DNA from: Alphaproteobacteria bacterium
GTDB taxonomy: Bacteria > Pseudomonadota > Alphaproteobacteria > Rickettsiales > 21-14-0-20-44-7
Assembly (NCBI GenBank): GCA_013288575.1
Contig: JABDBO010000002.1
Span: forward strand, 8,037 to 50,784
Direction: 5' to 3'
Length of the DNA: 42,748 nucleotides
Shown here piece by piece: positions 32,553 through 41,653 of the stretch. Below the pieces are notes generated by a model, which did not search any database, was not told the DNA's origin, and saw only the letters and a list, made by a program, of their open reading frames with translations. The translations under genes and the position numbers were made by a program. Positions within the stretch are counted from its first letter, which is position 1. Each line of letters opens with the position of its first letter.

Positions 32553-33083
32553 ATGGATATCAGCAAAATTCCTACTGGCAAAAATGCGCCGCACGAAATA
32601 AACGTAATCATCGAAATCCCAATCGGTGGTGAGCCGATAAAATATGAGCTTGATAAAGCATCTGGCGCAATGTTCGTTGACCGCTTCTTGCACACATCGA
32701 TGCATTACCCTGCCAATTACGGTTTTATTCCGCATACGCTATCTGATGATGGCGACCCGGCAGATGTGTTAGTTGTTGGCCGCCGCCCTATTATTCCGGG
32801 TGCTGTAATTGCTTGCCGCCCAATCGGCGCAATCATGATGGAAGACGAATCGGGCCATGATGAAAAAATCATCGCTGTGCCGATTGATAAACTGCACCCG
32901 TTTTACAGCAACGTAAAATCCTACAAAGATTTGCCAGAAATCATGTGCCAGCAAATGGCGCATTTCTTCGAGCATTATAAAGATCTCGAAGTTGGCAAAT
33001 GGGTCAAAGTTTCCAAATGGGTTGGCCCGGAAGAAGCCAAAGAGCTCATTTCCAAAAGCATCGTTGCGGGTAAGAAGAAGTAG
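32553..33083 (+). CDS. ppa: Inorganic pyrophosphatase (family I)
   Basis: The 176-residue cytosolic enzyme hydrolyses pyrophosphate to phosphate with Mg2+. The signature D66-G-D68-P-A-D71 is intact, with E-I-P-I-G near 21-25 and K-Y-E-L-D-K near 30-35. Length is normal for bacterial soluble PPases. AAGG lies 7 bases before the ATG. It converges with the gltD-like gene. Confidence 0.96.
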   Translation: MDISKIPTGKNAPHEINVIIEIPIGGEPIKYELDKASGAMFVDRFLHTSMHYPANYGFIPHTLSDDGDPADVLVVGRRPIIPGAVIACRPIGAIMMEDESGHDEKIIAVPIDKLHPFYSNVKSYKDLPEIMCQQMAHFFEHYKDLEVGKWVKVSKWVGPEEAKELISKSIVAGKKK

Positions 33084-33105
33084 ATTAGCGTAAGCGTTAC
33101 TCTTA

Positions 33106-33138
33106 TTAACTTTTAGATTTTCGTCTAAATCAAGTTAA
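33106..33138. terminator. Possible bidirectional terminator hairpin between ppa and gltD
   Basis: TTAACTT+TTAGA (33106-33117), loop TTTTCG, then TCTAA (33124-33128), a 3-base bulge and AAGTTAA (33132-33138) form a 12-bp bulged stem covering the gap between the two convergent stops. AT-rich and without a strong T-run, so weak evidence. Confidence 0.35.
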
Positions 33139-35333
33139 GCTTTAGCAACAGCACAACCGCAGCCACCAACTTTTCTCCCCCTAGCAATTTTTGCGAGATC
33201 AAAGCCGCTGTCCATATGCGGGCTAAATACATCTTCAGAAGTCAATATATTGGCTGAATTTACTTCAGCAATAGCTGCTCTCTGTTCGGGATCTTGGCCT
33301 CTAGCTGCTTCAAGAAATCTATTGGCATGATCCGCTGCTACAGTAGAAGCAGCCATAACGTTAACAACCAGGTCTTTCTTTTCAACGGTATCTTGTGAAC
33401 CAAGGCACACATTGCCGCCAAGAAGAACGAGGCAGCCATATTCTGTATTGTAATGAGAGTGGAAGTTTTGGCCAGGGAAACCTTCGGCATTATTTACAAC
33501 ACCAAAAGCCTGACCTAATTCAGATGATGCAAATCTTCTAACATCAAAACCAGTCGCGGCAATAACAAGTGGTTTTTTTCCTGTTGCAGATAGATTAGCA
33601 GATCTTTCCGGACCGGTTTTATATTCTACAATGTCTGGATTTATTTTTGCTGCCGTTGGATTAGTAATAACTCGCGTGCCAAGTGTGATATCGGTAAGAT
33701 TTCCTTGTCCGTCACGTTCTAAGCCAGCAATGAAGGTTAAATATTCATCAGTGATAGGTTTACCATCTTCCTGTAATTTACGCATCATATGCACAGTGGG
33801 TTTTTGCTCATTGGGATACCACAAATTGTTATCTCCCCATGGGCGTGCATTATCAGAATCTAATTTACGAGCCATCCAGTGAATTATCGTATCAAATTTC
33901 TGCGGATCACCTAATGATAAAAATTGCATGAGGCGGCGAACCACGTCATGGCCAGTATCACCAACGCCGGTAACAAAAATTTCCATATCTGCAAGTTCGT
34001 CCAAAGTATAAGATTCATCAGCGACTCTTAATACAAATGGATTTTGAGCAAAATATTGTTGCATATGCGAGCGTCTAAACTCTGTTTCATTAAATTCGGC
34101 GCCTTTGGCACGTTCCTCTAACAAAGCAGCTTTTTGTATCTCACCATATGTCTGCATGTAGGTTTCAGTTTGCAGCAAGAAATATTCCGCGGTTATAACG
34201 CCTCGGCCTTCTTCGCCCGCAACTCCATCAAGTTTCCTCGAATGGTGTCTGTCATAAATACCAGGGTTAAGAATAACAGCATCATATCTTCTTAAAATTT
34301 CATCCGCAGAGATCAATGTTATTCCTGCAGCTGCTTGCTCTGGAGTTAAGCTAGTGCCAACCTTTGTTCTATAATGAGTGTTTACACCAACATTTTTCAT
34401 ATATTCGCCATAAATTCGAAAATCTGCTATAGGGTGTTTATCGCCTGTAATTGCAGTATTAGCTGCTCCGCCAAACCCATCTTGCATATCAAAAAGATGA
34501 GCATGATATCCCATTTCCGCAACTTTAATTACTGCTTGGCCGCCACCAGGGCCTCCGCCTATAACTGCTACGGATTCAGGTTTTGAAGGCTCGATTTTTT
34601 TGAATGATTCACGCTCAAGACCAACCATCCTGGCTAACATTTTTAATAAAGCTTCAAAGGTAGATTCAAATACGCCCTGGCGGTCGGCAGCGGCAATTAA
34701 CGAACGTAAAGCTGCTGGAACTGACATATCCGGCTTATGGAAAGTGCAACCAATTACGCATGCAGCAGTTTCTGCGCACATATTAGCAGTAATGAGAAAA
34801 CGAGAGTTTTTAGTAAAAACATTATAGGCATATTCAACTGAATCTGGCTTATTAGCAGTAGAGCGTAACTGGAGCTCAAGGCTATATCGTTTTTCTCCGC
34901 CAACTTCAGTTTGTTTTAGCGTAATTGCCCGATCAATAATATGCATGGCTTCAGGATCACGAGAAAGTTCGCAGCCCATATCAGCCTGTTGTGTGCAAGT
35001 TCTAGCTCCGCAAGCGCAAGTAGCTGCATAAACTGCTAACCTTACCATATCTACAGATTGCTCTGCTAGTGGTTTGGTAGGGTCAAAGTTAGGATGCATT
35101 TGTACAGAAGGATCAAACAACTCCTCTAAAGGTGCTTCAGTGCTCGGTTGATCATATCCGAAGTGAACAGAAGCATCTTTTTTACCCACATATCTCGTCT
35201 TACCTGGGTTTGCTTCATCAGGAATAATCCCGGCTTTGATACAAGACAGATCATTATACTGCTTTTCAGTTAATGGAAAAGTTACAGATTCACCGAAAGT
35301 GGTAACTTCTGATTGAGTTGTGTTCTCTGACAT
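33135..35333 (-). CDS. Divergent, enlarged glutamate synthase small-subunit-like (GltD-like) FAD protein
   Basis: The 732-residue product is far longer than usual GltD (about 480). Near 100-116 it has C-x-C-x4-C-x7-C (A-C-G-A-R-T-C, G-C-E-L), and near 184-196 C-x5-C-x3-C, which correspond in position to the two iron-sulfur cysteine groups of GltD but with altered spacing. A Rossmann motif V-I-G-G-G-P-G-G-G lies near 255 and a second, G-V-G-D-T-G-H-D, near 450. The last residues are C-G-C. As in GltD it would pass electrons from NAD(P)H through FAD to the large subunit. It follows the gltB-like gene by 7 bases with AGGA before its ATG, so they form one operon. True reaction not proven. Confidence 0.75.
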   Translation of the reverse strand: MSENTTQSEVTTFGESVTFPLTEKQYNDLSCIKAGIIPDEANPGKTRYVGKKDASVHFGYDQPSTEAPLEELFDPSVQMHPNFDPTKPLAEQSVDMVRLAVYAATCACGARTCTQQADMGCELSRDPEAMHIIDRAITLKQTEVGGEKRYSLELQLRSTANKPDSVEYAYNVFTKNSRFLITANMCAETAACVIGCTFHKPDMSVPAALRSLIAAADRQGVFESTFEALLKMLARMVGLERESFKKIEPSKPESVAVIGGGPGGGQAVIKVAEMGYHAHLFDMQDGFGGAANTAITGDKHPIADFRIYGEYMKNVGVNTHYRTKVGTSLTPEQAAAGITLISADEILRRYDAVILNPGIYDRHHSRKLDGVAGEEGRGVITAEYFLLQTETYMQTYGEIQKAALLEERAKGAEFNETEFRRSHMQQYFAQNPFVLRVADESYTLDELADMEIFVTGVGDTGHDVVRRLMQFLSLGDPQKFDTIIHWMARKLDSDNARPWGDNNLWYPNEQKPTVHMMRKLQEDGKPITDEYLTFIAGLERDGQGNLTDITLGTRVITNPTAAKINPDIVEYKTGPERSANLSATGKKPLVIAATGFDVRRFASSELGQAFGVVNNAEGFPGQNFHSHYNTEYGCLVLLGGNVCLGSQDTVEKKDLVVNVMAASTVAADHANRFLEAARGQDPEQRAAIAEVNSANILTSEDVFSPHMDSGFDLAKIARGRKVGGCGCAVAKA

Positions 35334-35340
35334 AAAAATC

Positions 35341-38300
35341 CTATGATACAGCCATTGATACTTGATTTGCTCTTAACATTTCCAAAGTCGCTTCTGCGAA
35401 TGCAGCAGTGCCCACGTCTTTAGGGCCGGTTCCTCTTCTTGAATCAGCAATTGCTTTACGCATAGCGCAGATATCTTCAACTTTGCCTTCTTTCAAAACT
35501 CTTCCTACAGCTTTTGAAACTACGAAGACGAAGTTATCAGGTTGTTGACGCAATTCTTCGTGTAAAGCAATTATCCGTTCAGGTGGCCTATCTGGCGTAA
35601 CCATATTGATATATCTAGTTGCTTCACTGAAAAGTATATCAGTTGCTGCAAGATATGCTTTCGCAAAAGGCCTAGTTGTTTGTTTGGAGTTGAGATCGTC
35701 TAATGTAATAATAGGAGAGTGGCAATCAACTTGGCCGTTTCTCAGTTTATGATGAGGGTCGTGAACAGCTATAAAGCCAGGGGTAGTAAAGTTATGGAAA
35801 AGGCTATTTCCGCAAGCTTCAATATCTGTAGGGGTCCAAACACCGCTTCCTCCAGTTTCGAATTGTCCGCCAGCCATTTGCATATTTCCGTTAACGAACC
35901 AGTGTAAATTAGCCTGGGCGCGCTGGAAGCAACGTCTGCCTATAGCGCCATTCACAATTATAAAGCCGCGGCTTGCGCCATGGCCTATACCATTTGCGGC
36001 AATTAAGTTGTCTTCAGGTTTATAGTCTAAAGGCATATCATTGCGTGGAGTGATAACGCATACGCCGCCTGAATTACACATACCGGCAAAGTCATTTGCG
36101 AACTCAAGGTGCTGAACAACTCCTGCTGGAGCAAATGCTGCAGAGAGGTGTCCTGGAATCCCGTCATAGCTCACAATAACTGAAGCTTCTGGTAATGGTG
36201 GTTTTCCTAATTTATAGCTCCGATGATGGTCTGGTCCGCCTAAAGCCGGGTTGCCGAAGTTGATATTTACTGTACCGGCAATATTATTACCAGGTGCTGT
36301 ATGGTTAGTGTTAACCGGCAAGTTCATTATGATCTTGCGATCTTGAGGTATGGAAGTTTTGCCAGCTTTAATCGGATAAGAAAATTTACGGCCATCTGGG
36401 CTTTCCAACTCTACGTGCGGTCTTTCTTTCTGCCATTCAGTATCCAAATATTGCGCAAGAGCCGGTAATTGCTCAATAACTATACTATCTGGTTTTGTCG
36501 GAGGTGTATAAACAGAAACGCCAGGAGTTCTTTCGTAAAGTGGGTTTCTTTGTGCCGGAGTTGAAATTAATTTATCCAACGAACCTTCAAAATTCGCTCT
36601 GACACCCATCGCACGAAGTTCTTGTCGTGATCTTAACTTAAGCACTTCATGAGCCATACCGCAGATAGAGTTTTTTTCTCCCCAGGCAACGTTTTCATAA
36701 CCTAGATCAGCGACGCAATCTAACATACTGCGGACAAAGAAAATCTCTTCGCGTTCGCCACGGCGACGTGATTCGTCAAAATTTTCACCATCAGTGGTAA
36801 TTTTTTTAGGGCAATCTGTACTGCACAAGGCCGCGGCAACGCATCCGCTGGCTCGCTCAAGTGTTCTTTTACCTATGTCAATTGCATCAGCACCGAATGC
36901 ATGGCCAATTACTCCATCTGTTCGGTTCATTGTACCACCGCTAATAATTAGCCGTACGTCATCTCGTCGACCCATTTGCAATAAGGCTTTGTGAGCTTCT
37001 AAGCAGCCAAGAAGTGCATTACCGCCAGTATGGCGAATAGATCCTTTCTTAGCAGCAGCTGTGCCACCGGTGCCGTCACCAATTACTATGTTAGTTACAC
37101 CAGATTCAGCTAGTGCAACTGCGACGCTTCCAGTTAATCTAGGGTTAGCAACAATTTTATATTCTATCACAATTCCTTTATCAGGGTTGGTAAGCTCATA
37201 CTTTCCGCCTTTTTTGATGATTTTTCTAAGGTCAAAATTCAGAGCCGTTACAGTTTTCTTGATATTTTCAATCGAGAAGAAAGTTGCCTGAGTTGGCGGG
37301 CTAACAAGCTCTCCACCTATCATACCGCCTCTGTTTTGTGCAACTGAACCTGTTACTTTGTCACCAGGTAATTGTCCGCCTTCGCCATCTTTTGCACCTT
37401 GAGAACCTTTGATACAGATAACTAATTTAGGTCTGCCGTCATGGCCCATTACAAGTGTGGCGTCGTTCTCTTCCATTAATTGTTTGGTTGATTCTGAAAG
37501 CCCAGCTTTTATTTCTTCTAATTCTTCATCTGTTATAGGGCGAAGATTTTCAGTTTCCGTGAAAGCCAGTATAGAGCTTACATCCATACCATGTTTACCA
37601 GAAGCAATTTGCACCGAATTAGAACCCGCATCTGGTTCTAAGCCGCCAACTTTTCGCTGACGTGATAACCCGCCTTCACCTAAACCATGTGATGTAGATA
37701 TGGTTTTGGCTATGAGAGCCAATTCTCTATGAGCCTGTGGAGTTATAGCGCCCTCGCTCATGTGAGCAGTCGAGTGGTTCTTCATTAAATATTTCGCTGT
37801 AGTAGTGCCTAATTGAGCATAAGTGAGTGGTGGACGCGACGAAGACAATATCAAAGCGTCTTCATGTCTCATCGGCCTTTCTTCAGTGCGGTGTTTACGG
37901 TCCGCTATTTCTATCTGTCTTAAATGAGGAGGAACTTCGTGCAAGTTAATGAATGCTTCTGAATATACTCCATTACCATTATAAAGTTCATCCTTTGGAA
38001 TGGTCTTTTTATAACGAGCATCTAAACACCAAAGTTCTTTAGGATGATCAATTAAATAATTGGCGATAACTTTCTGATAATCAGGTACTTTTTCAAGGAA
38101 TTTAGTTCTATCAGCTTCTGTAATAGTAATGCTCTTATGAACAAAGTTACGCAGAGCATCAACAAGCAGCCTTTCTTGCGGTGTTAAATTAGGGCTTCTG
38201 ATAAATCTCAAAGTTTTTATTTCTTTCTTTAAAGCCTCTTCATCACCTTGTCCTTTCCGTAATAAGGCCATACATTCGCGCAAACGAATGTTTCTTTGGT

Positions 38301-41022
38301 CAATAGACAATAAATAAATAGGGTTTTGTAAGAAATAAGCTGCATAATCTTTATATTGATGTTTAGCTCTGCTTTCAGGCATATCAATTTTTGCGACAAA
38401 TGCCTCATCATTACTTGCATCGCGGTGCGAGGATAATAAGTCAAGAAGTCTTGCCGATAACGCTTTATCATCATCATCGCTTTTCGTTGCAGCTCGGTGA
38501 TATTCGCCTATATGTTTATTCCAATATCTATCTTCACCACCAACTTTTGAAGCATCTGTGCCTGTATGCATCAGATTAAATTCCGTTGCCGGCAATCCCA
38601 TATTTTTCGCACTTTCATATGTTAAGGCGAGAACGGTCTGCGTTAGAGTTTTAACTGTCGGCCAGAATGAGTAAGGATCGGCATGCTCAGATAAAAGTCC
38701 TCTTATTTCATTAAGTGCTTCCGGATTTTTGTTGGCCACGGCAGCGAAGTGGAATGCTAACCTATTTTCATATAATGTGGAAAAGCCATTTCCGCCACCT
38801 GGTGATAGAGCACCAGGAAATGCTTCTTGAAGAACTGGGTCTGTCATATCAATACTGTCAAAATAGAATTTTCCAGCAGCGACGGCAGCACGTGTCTGAT
38901 AAAGACCAGGTTTTGCTAACTCAGCCTTGAGTCCACCATCCATATATTTATATGCGCTTTCTAAGGCCGATTGACCGCCACGTTGATGCGCTAATTCATA
39001 AAGCATTCTCGGATTAACCATGTCATAACCGCAACTGATTGCGAAGTATGAGTGGAACGGATGCATATCATCCCCAGAATCTTTAATAAGGCCGGTATCA
39101 AGGCGGGCATTATTCTTTTTAAGATGCGCGTTAATAAGGCCGCCGATGATGTTTAGATCATGCGCAGCTTTAAATGTATCAACAAATCTATCAGTAACAA
39201 CGATATGTTCGGCTCCGCCTCTGACAGCTTCAAGCGCCTGCCTTTTAAGATCTTCAAGCGATGCTCTAATTCCTTCTTCACCCAATCTAGGGTCAAAAGT
39301 TGCATCGAGTGTAGCAATTTTTCCTTGAAGCTTTGGATGTTTGTACATTTGAGCAAGGCTGCCAGGGATCATAACACCCGTATTTTCAACTATATTGGCC
39401 TCTGGTTTCTTTAAAGGATTAGGGCCAGAGTAGCTTATAGTTGTAAATAAGTGAGGTTCATTATTAGGATCACCCGCACGGTTAGTTACTTGCGCGGCAT
39501 CATTTTTGGCATGTTCGATTACTGTATATGGGATTAATGATGTAGCTGGGTTGGCCTTTACTGGGTTCATCGCGCCAACAGTATCTTTTCCTGCGTTTAA
39601 AGCTGGCAATACTATATGGTCAAGTAATGATCCATCGATACCTAATGCTCTCATTTGATCGTGGACGCTGAAATTACCTTCTTCCAAGGCCGCATATTCT
39701 GGCTTCGAATTAAGCTTTATGGTATGTTCGGCATTTAATTCAGTAAATGACTTACCTTGGTGTCTTGCTTGTTCGGCTACAATTTCTTCCAAAAGAGGAA
39801 GTCCTCTTTTAATCTCGCCAGTTTTGCAGCAAACAGTCATTACTTCGCCAGCTTCAAGTTGCGGAATACGACTAACAAGAGTGCGGCGAATGCTAGGAAT
39901 GGTGCCGCCTTCTGAAGCCGCCACAATAGTTATTTTTCCTGTAGAGCTATCTTTATAAATTTCAAAAATTGAATCGCGGTCACCAGAGTGATCATTGATA
40001 AATATATATCTATCGTTTTTAGCATCATGAACAGTGATAAAAGCTGGGCCTACAGCAGGAGGCATTGTTTTATCCCAATAGCTGAATGCTTCGCGTACTT
40101 CGCCTGTAATTTTTTTGTCGCTCCACCAAGCAGGGCGGAATAATTTAGTAACTTCGGCTAACATATCTTGGCCTTGTGATGCGCGAAGAACTAGCCACAT
40201 ATCAACAATGCGGGTATCAGAAAACGTTTCCGGTATTTTGATATCAACTCCATGAATTTCTTTCAAAATCATTTCTAAGATCTTGCGAATAGCTTCTATG
40301 GAATTAACTTCACCATTATGTGAAACTGCGTAATAAGGGTGAGAATTAGGTGCTGCAACTGGCGAATTGGTTTTTTTCCGGTGCTGGCATCTTCCTGTTG
40401 AAGTTTCAAATGCTGGGTTTTGAAAATCTTGGAAATATTGAATAACTTGGTCAGGGCGCGCAATACCTTTCATAGTAAGCATTTTTGTGCTAAGCGAACA
40501 TACGCCAAAGTCTCGTAAATCTCCGTCATTATTCGCAGCCACACCTTTAACAGTAAGCTCAATAAAGCATTCCATTAATTTATCTTCAAATACTTTTGCG
40601 TCTATACCGGCAGGGCGGTTAAAAAACACTTGAAGATAATCTGGCTCATAAAATTTCGCCAAATTGCTTAAATCACTATTATCGGTTGGAGGAACGCGTT
40701 CAATGAGATCTTGTTCGGTAATATTCAATCTTTCGCACAAAGTCTCTTTAATAATTTTGAGAGCTTTTGCTCTTGCTTCTGGAGCTTTGGGCAAGGTAAA
40801 GCTGCCTACAGCAAATTCATCTTGTTCAAAGTTAATTCCTTTATTTCCTAATACTTCACGATAAAATTTTAAAGGATGGTCAAATGAAACGCCTATACCA
40901 TGGCTTGTTTGGCGGTCAGCCTCGAGGCCGCCGCGCTCTTGCAAGTGCTCTAAAAGTTCTAAAGTCTTTTTAGTTGTATTGTAGCTTTTTTCAAAAGTAA
41001 CTACTTCACCTTTTCCGCACAT
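35341..41022 (-). CDS. Divergent, enlarged glutamate synthase large-subunit-like (GltB-like) protein
   Basis: The 1893-residue product (usual GltB about 1500) starts M-C-G, so Cys2 would become the N-terminal nucleophile of the class II glutaminase; S-H-N-G-E-V-N near 233 fits that domain. A central domain follows (to about 680). Then comes a region of about 400 residues, roughly 200 longer than I expect. The FMN/synthase domain (from about 1085) has G-L-G-E-G-G-L, G-A-K-D-G-E-G-G-Q-L-P-G and G-D-G-T-G-G-T. The [3Fe-4S] cysteines are C1394-x5-C1400-x3-C1404, while canonical GltB has x5 and x4. The C-terminal ~350 residues take the place of the GXGXG domain. Likely role: glutamine amide transfer with a GltD-like partner. 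Confidence 0.8.
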   Translation of the reverse strand: MCGKGEVVTFEKSYNTTKKTLELLEHLQERGGLEADRQTSHGIGVSFDHPLKFYREVLGNKGINFEQDEFAVGSFTLPKAPEARAKALKIIKETLCERLNITEQDLIERVPPTDNSDLSNLAKFYEPDYLQVFFNRPAGIDAKVFEDKLMECFIELTVKGVAANNDGDLRDFGVCSLSTKMLTMKGIARPDQVIQYFQDFQNPAFETSTGRCQHRKKTNSPVAAPNSHPYYAVSHNGEVNSIEAIRKILEMILKEIHGVDIKIPETFSDTRIVDMWLVLRASQGQDMLAEVTKLFRPAWWSDKKITGEVREAFSYWDKTMPPAVGPAFITVHDAKNDRYIFINDHSGDRDSIFEIYKDSSTGKITIVAASEGGTIPSIRRTLVSRIPQLEAGEVMTVCCKTGEIKRGLPLLEEIVAEQARHQGKSFTELNAEHTIKLNSKPEYAALEEGNFSVHDQMRALGIDGSLLDHIVLPALNAGKDTVGAMNPVKANPATSLIPYTVIEHAKNDAAQVTNRAGDPNNEPHLFTTISYSGPNPLKKPEANIVENTGVMIPGSLAQMYKHPKLQGKIATLDATFDPRLGEEGIRASLEDLKRQALEAVRGGAEHIVVTDRFVDTFKAAHDLNIIGGLINAHLKKNNARLDTGLIKDSGDDMHPFHSYFAISCGYDMVNPRMLYELAHQRGGQSALESAYKYMDGGLKAELAKPGLYQTRAAVAAGKFYFDSIDMTDPVLQEAFPGALSPGGGNGFSTLYENRLAFHFAAVANKNPEALNEIRGLLSEHADPYSFWPTVKTLTQTVLALTYESAKNMGLPATEFNLMHTGTDASKVGGEDRYWNKHIGEYHRAATKSDDDDKALSARLLDLLSSHRDASNDEAFVAKIDMPESRAKHQYKDYAAYFLQNPIYLLSIDQRNIRLRECMALLRKGQGDEEALKKEIKTLRFIRSPNLTPQERLLVDALRNFVHKSITITEADRTKFLEKVPDYQKVIANYLIDHPKELWCLDARYKKTIPKDELYNGNGVYSEAFINLHEVPPHLRQIEIADRKHRTEERPMRHEDALILSSSRPPLTYAQLGTTTAKYLMKNHSTAHMSEGAITPQAHRELALIAKTISTSHGLGEGGLSRQRKVGGLEPDAGSNSVQIASGKHGMDVSSILAFTETENLRPITDEELEEIKAGLSESTKQLMEENDATLVMGHDGRPKLVICIKGSQGAKDGEGGQLPGDKVTGSVAQNRGGMIGGELVSPPTQATFFSIENIKKTVTALNFDLRKIIKKGGKYELTNPDKGIVIEYKIVANPRLTGSVAVALAESGVTNIVIGDGTGGTAAAKKGSIRHTGGNALLGCLEAHKALLQMGRRDDVRLIISGGTMNRTDGVIGHAFGADAIDIGKRTLERASGCVAAALCSTDCPKKITTDGENFDESRRRGEREEIFFVRSMLDCVADLGYENVAWGEKNSICGMAHEVLKLRSRQELRAMGVRANFEGSLDKLISTPAQRNPLYERTPGVSVYTPPTKPDSIVIEQLPALAQYLDTEWQKERPHVELESPDGRKFSYPIKAGKTSIPQDRKIIMNLPVNTNHTAPGNNIAGTVNINFGNPALGGPDHHRSYKLGKPPLPEASVIVSYDGIPGHLSAAFAPAGVVQHLEFANDFAGMCNSGGVCVITPRNDMPLDYKPEDNLIAANGIGHGASRGFIIVNGAIGRRCFQRAQANLHWFVNGNMQMAGGQFETGGSGVWTPTDIEACGNSLFHNFTTPGFIAVHDPHHKLRNGQVDCHSPIITLDDLNSKQTTRPFAKAYLAATDILFSEATRYINMVTPDRPPERIIALHEELRQQPDNFVFVVSKAVGRVLKEGKVEDICAMRKAIADSRRGTGPKDVGTAAFAEATLEMLRANQVSMAVS

Positions 41023-41066
41023 AGAATTATTCCTAAGTTATTAATTAGATTAACTATTTAGCTTTC

Positions 41067-41094
41067 TTAATATCTCTTTATTACTTATTGGTAA
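41067..41094 (-). promoter_or_regulatory. Candidate promoter of the gltB-gltD operon
   Basis: On the minus strand TTACCA (41094-41089), 16-base spacer, TATTAA (41072-41067). Transcription would start near 41060, about 38 bases before the ATG. The -35 lies inside one arm of the palindrome at 41088-41108. AGGA about 9 bases before the ATG may serve as ribosome site. Confidence 0.4.
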
Positions 41095-41108
41095 TAATTG
41101 ATTACCAA
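41088..41108. promoter_or_regulatory. Operator-like inverted repeat upstream of gltB
   Basis: TTGGTAAT, 5-base spacer AATTG, ATTACCAA: a perfect 8-bp dyad centred 76 bases upstream of the gltB-like ATG and overlapping the proposed -35. It resembles sites of dimeric helix-turn-helix regulators (T-N11-A shape of LysR-type sites). It does not match the NtrC consensus. Confidence 0.55.
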
Positions 41109-41272
41109 ATTGGGCTAAGCTAAGTCAATAAAAAATTAACGGTTAGTATTCAAAAATTAAAGACTTTTTGCTAATTACTCATTGTATTAAAAAGACTTCT
41201 CTTCTTAGTTTTTATAAAAATTCGATGAATCACATTAAAACTAACATAAATTGCCCGTTTAAATATTTTTTG

Positions 41273-41301
41273 TTGAAACTACAGAATTTCATGTCTATAA
41301 G
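41273..41301 (+). promoter_or_regulatory. Promoter of tRNA-Thr
   Basis: TTGAAA (41273-41278), 17-base spacer, TATAAG (41296-41301). Start would be near 41308, 13 bases before the mature tRNA 5' end. Confidence 0.6.
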
Positions 41302-41320
41302 GCGGAAACTGTCTTGTGTC

Positions 41321-41396
41321 GCCGACTTAGCTCAGTTGGTAGAGCTACTGATTTGTAATCAGTGGGTCGGGGGTTCGAGTCCCTCAGTCGGCACCA
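41321..41396 (+). tRNA. tRNA-Thr (anticodon TGT)
   Basis: The 76-base sequence has acceptor arm GCCGACT/AGTCGGC, D-arm TAGCTCAGTTGGTAGAGC, anticodon stem-loop ACTGATTTGTAATCAGT with anticodon TGT, and T-arm CGGGGGTTCGAGTCCCTC. CCA is encoded at 41394-41396. Confidence 0.96.
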
Positions 41397-41431
41397 CCCT
41401 TCGCATATATATTCCCCAATCTCAGCTTTAT

Positions 41432-41462
41432 AAACCTAACAGCCGAACCGCATAGGTTTTTT
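41432..41462 (+). terminator. Intrinsic terminator of tRNA-Thr
   Basis: AAACCTA (41432-41438) pairs with TAGGTTT (41453-41459), followed by further T residues to 41462. The 14-base loop is long. Confidence 0.55.
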
Positions 41463-41488
41463 ACGTAATAAGCGTTACCCTATAGAAT
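41460..41488 (+). promoter_or_regulatory. Candidate promoter of the 47-aa lipoprotein gene
   Basis: TTTACG (41460-41465), 17-base spacer, TAGAAT (41483-41488), 21 bases before the ATG at 41510. It overlaps the T-run of the tRNA-Thr terminator. Confidence 0.45.
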
Positions 41489-41509
41489 AATCAAATTCAA
41501 GGGGTTCAA

Positions 41510-41653
41510 ATGACTAATTTATCCAAAATTCTCTGCGCTATAGCTTTACTTTCTGTTGCCGCCTGCAGTTCGGCCAGCAGCAGCGGTTCAACACCACCAA
41601 AAGATACAACCGTAGTTGTTCCGCCAGATAGCTCAGTTTCAGTCAGTCACTAA
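41510..41653 (+). CDS. Small lipoprotein, 47 aa
   Basis: ATG 41510 has a strong AAGGGG ribosome site (41499-41504) 5 bases upstream, and TAA is at 41651-41653. The product has a lipoprotein signal (hydrophobic stretch I-A-L-L-S-V-A-A-C) with Cys19, then a Ser/Thr/Pro/Val-rich tail of 28 residues with no fold. Its end overlaps the convergent DUF2459 gene by 11 bases. Small lipoproteins of this kind (entericidin-like in general character) are often missed; there is no sequence basis for a specific function. Confidence 0.72.
   Translation: MTNLSKILCAIALLSVAACSSASSSGSTPPKDTTVVVPPDSSVSVSH

Noticed and set aside
41168..41455. 95-codon plus-strand open frame
   Set aside because: It runs through the tRNA-Thr gene and its promoter.
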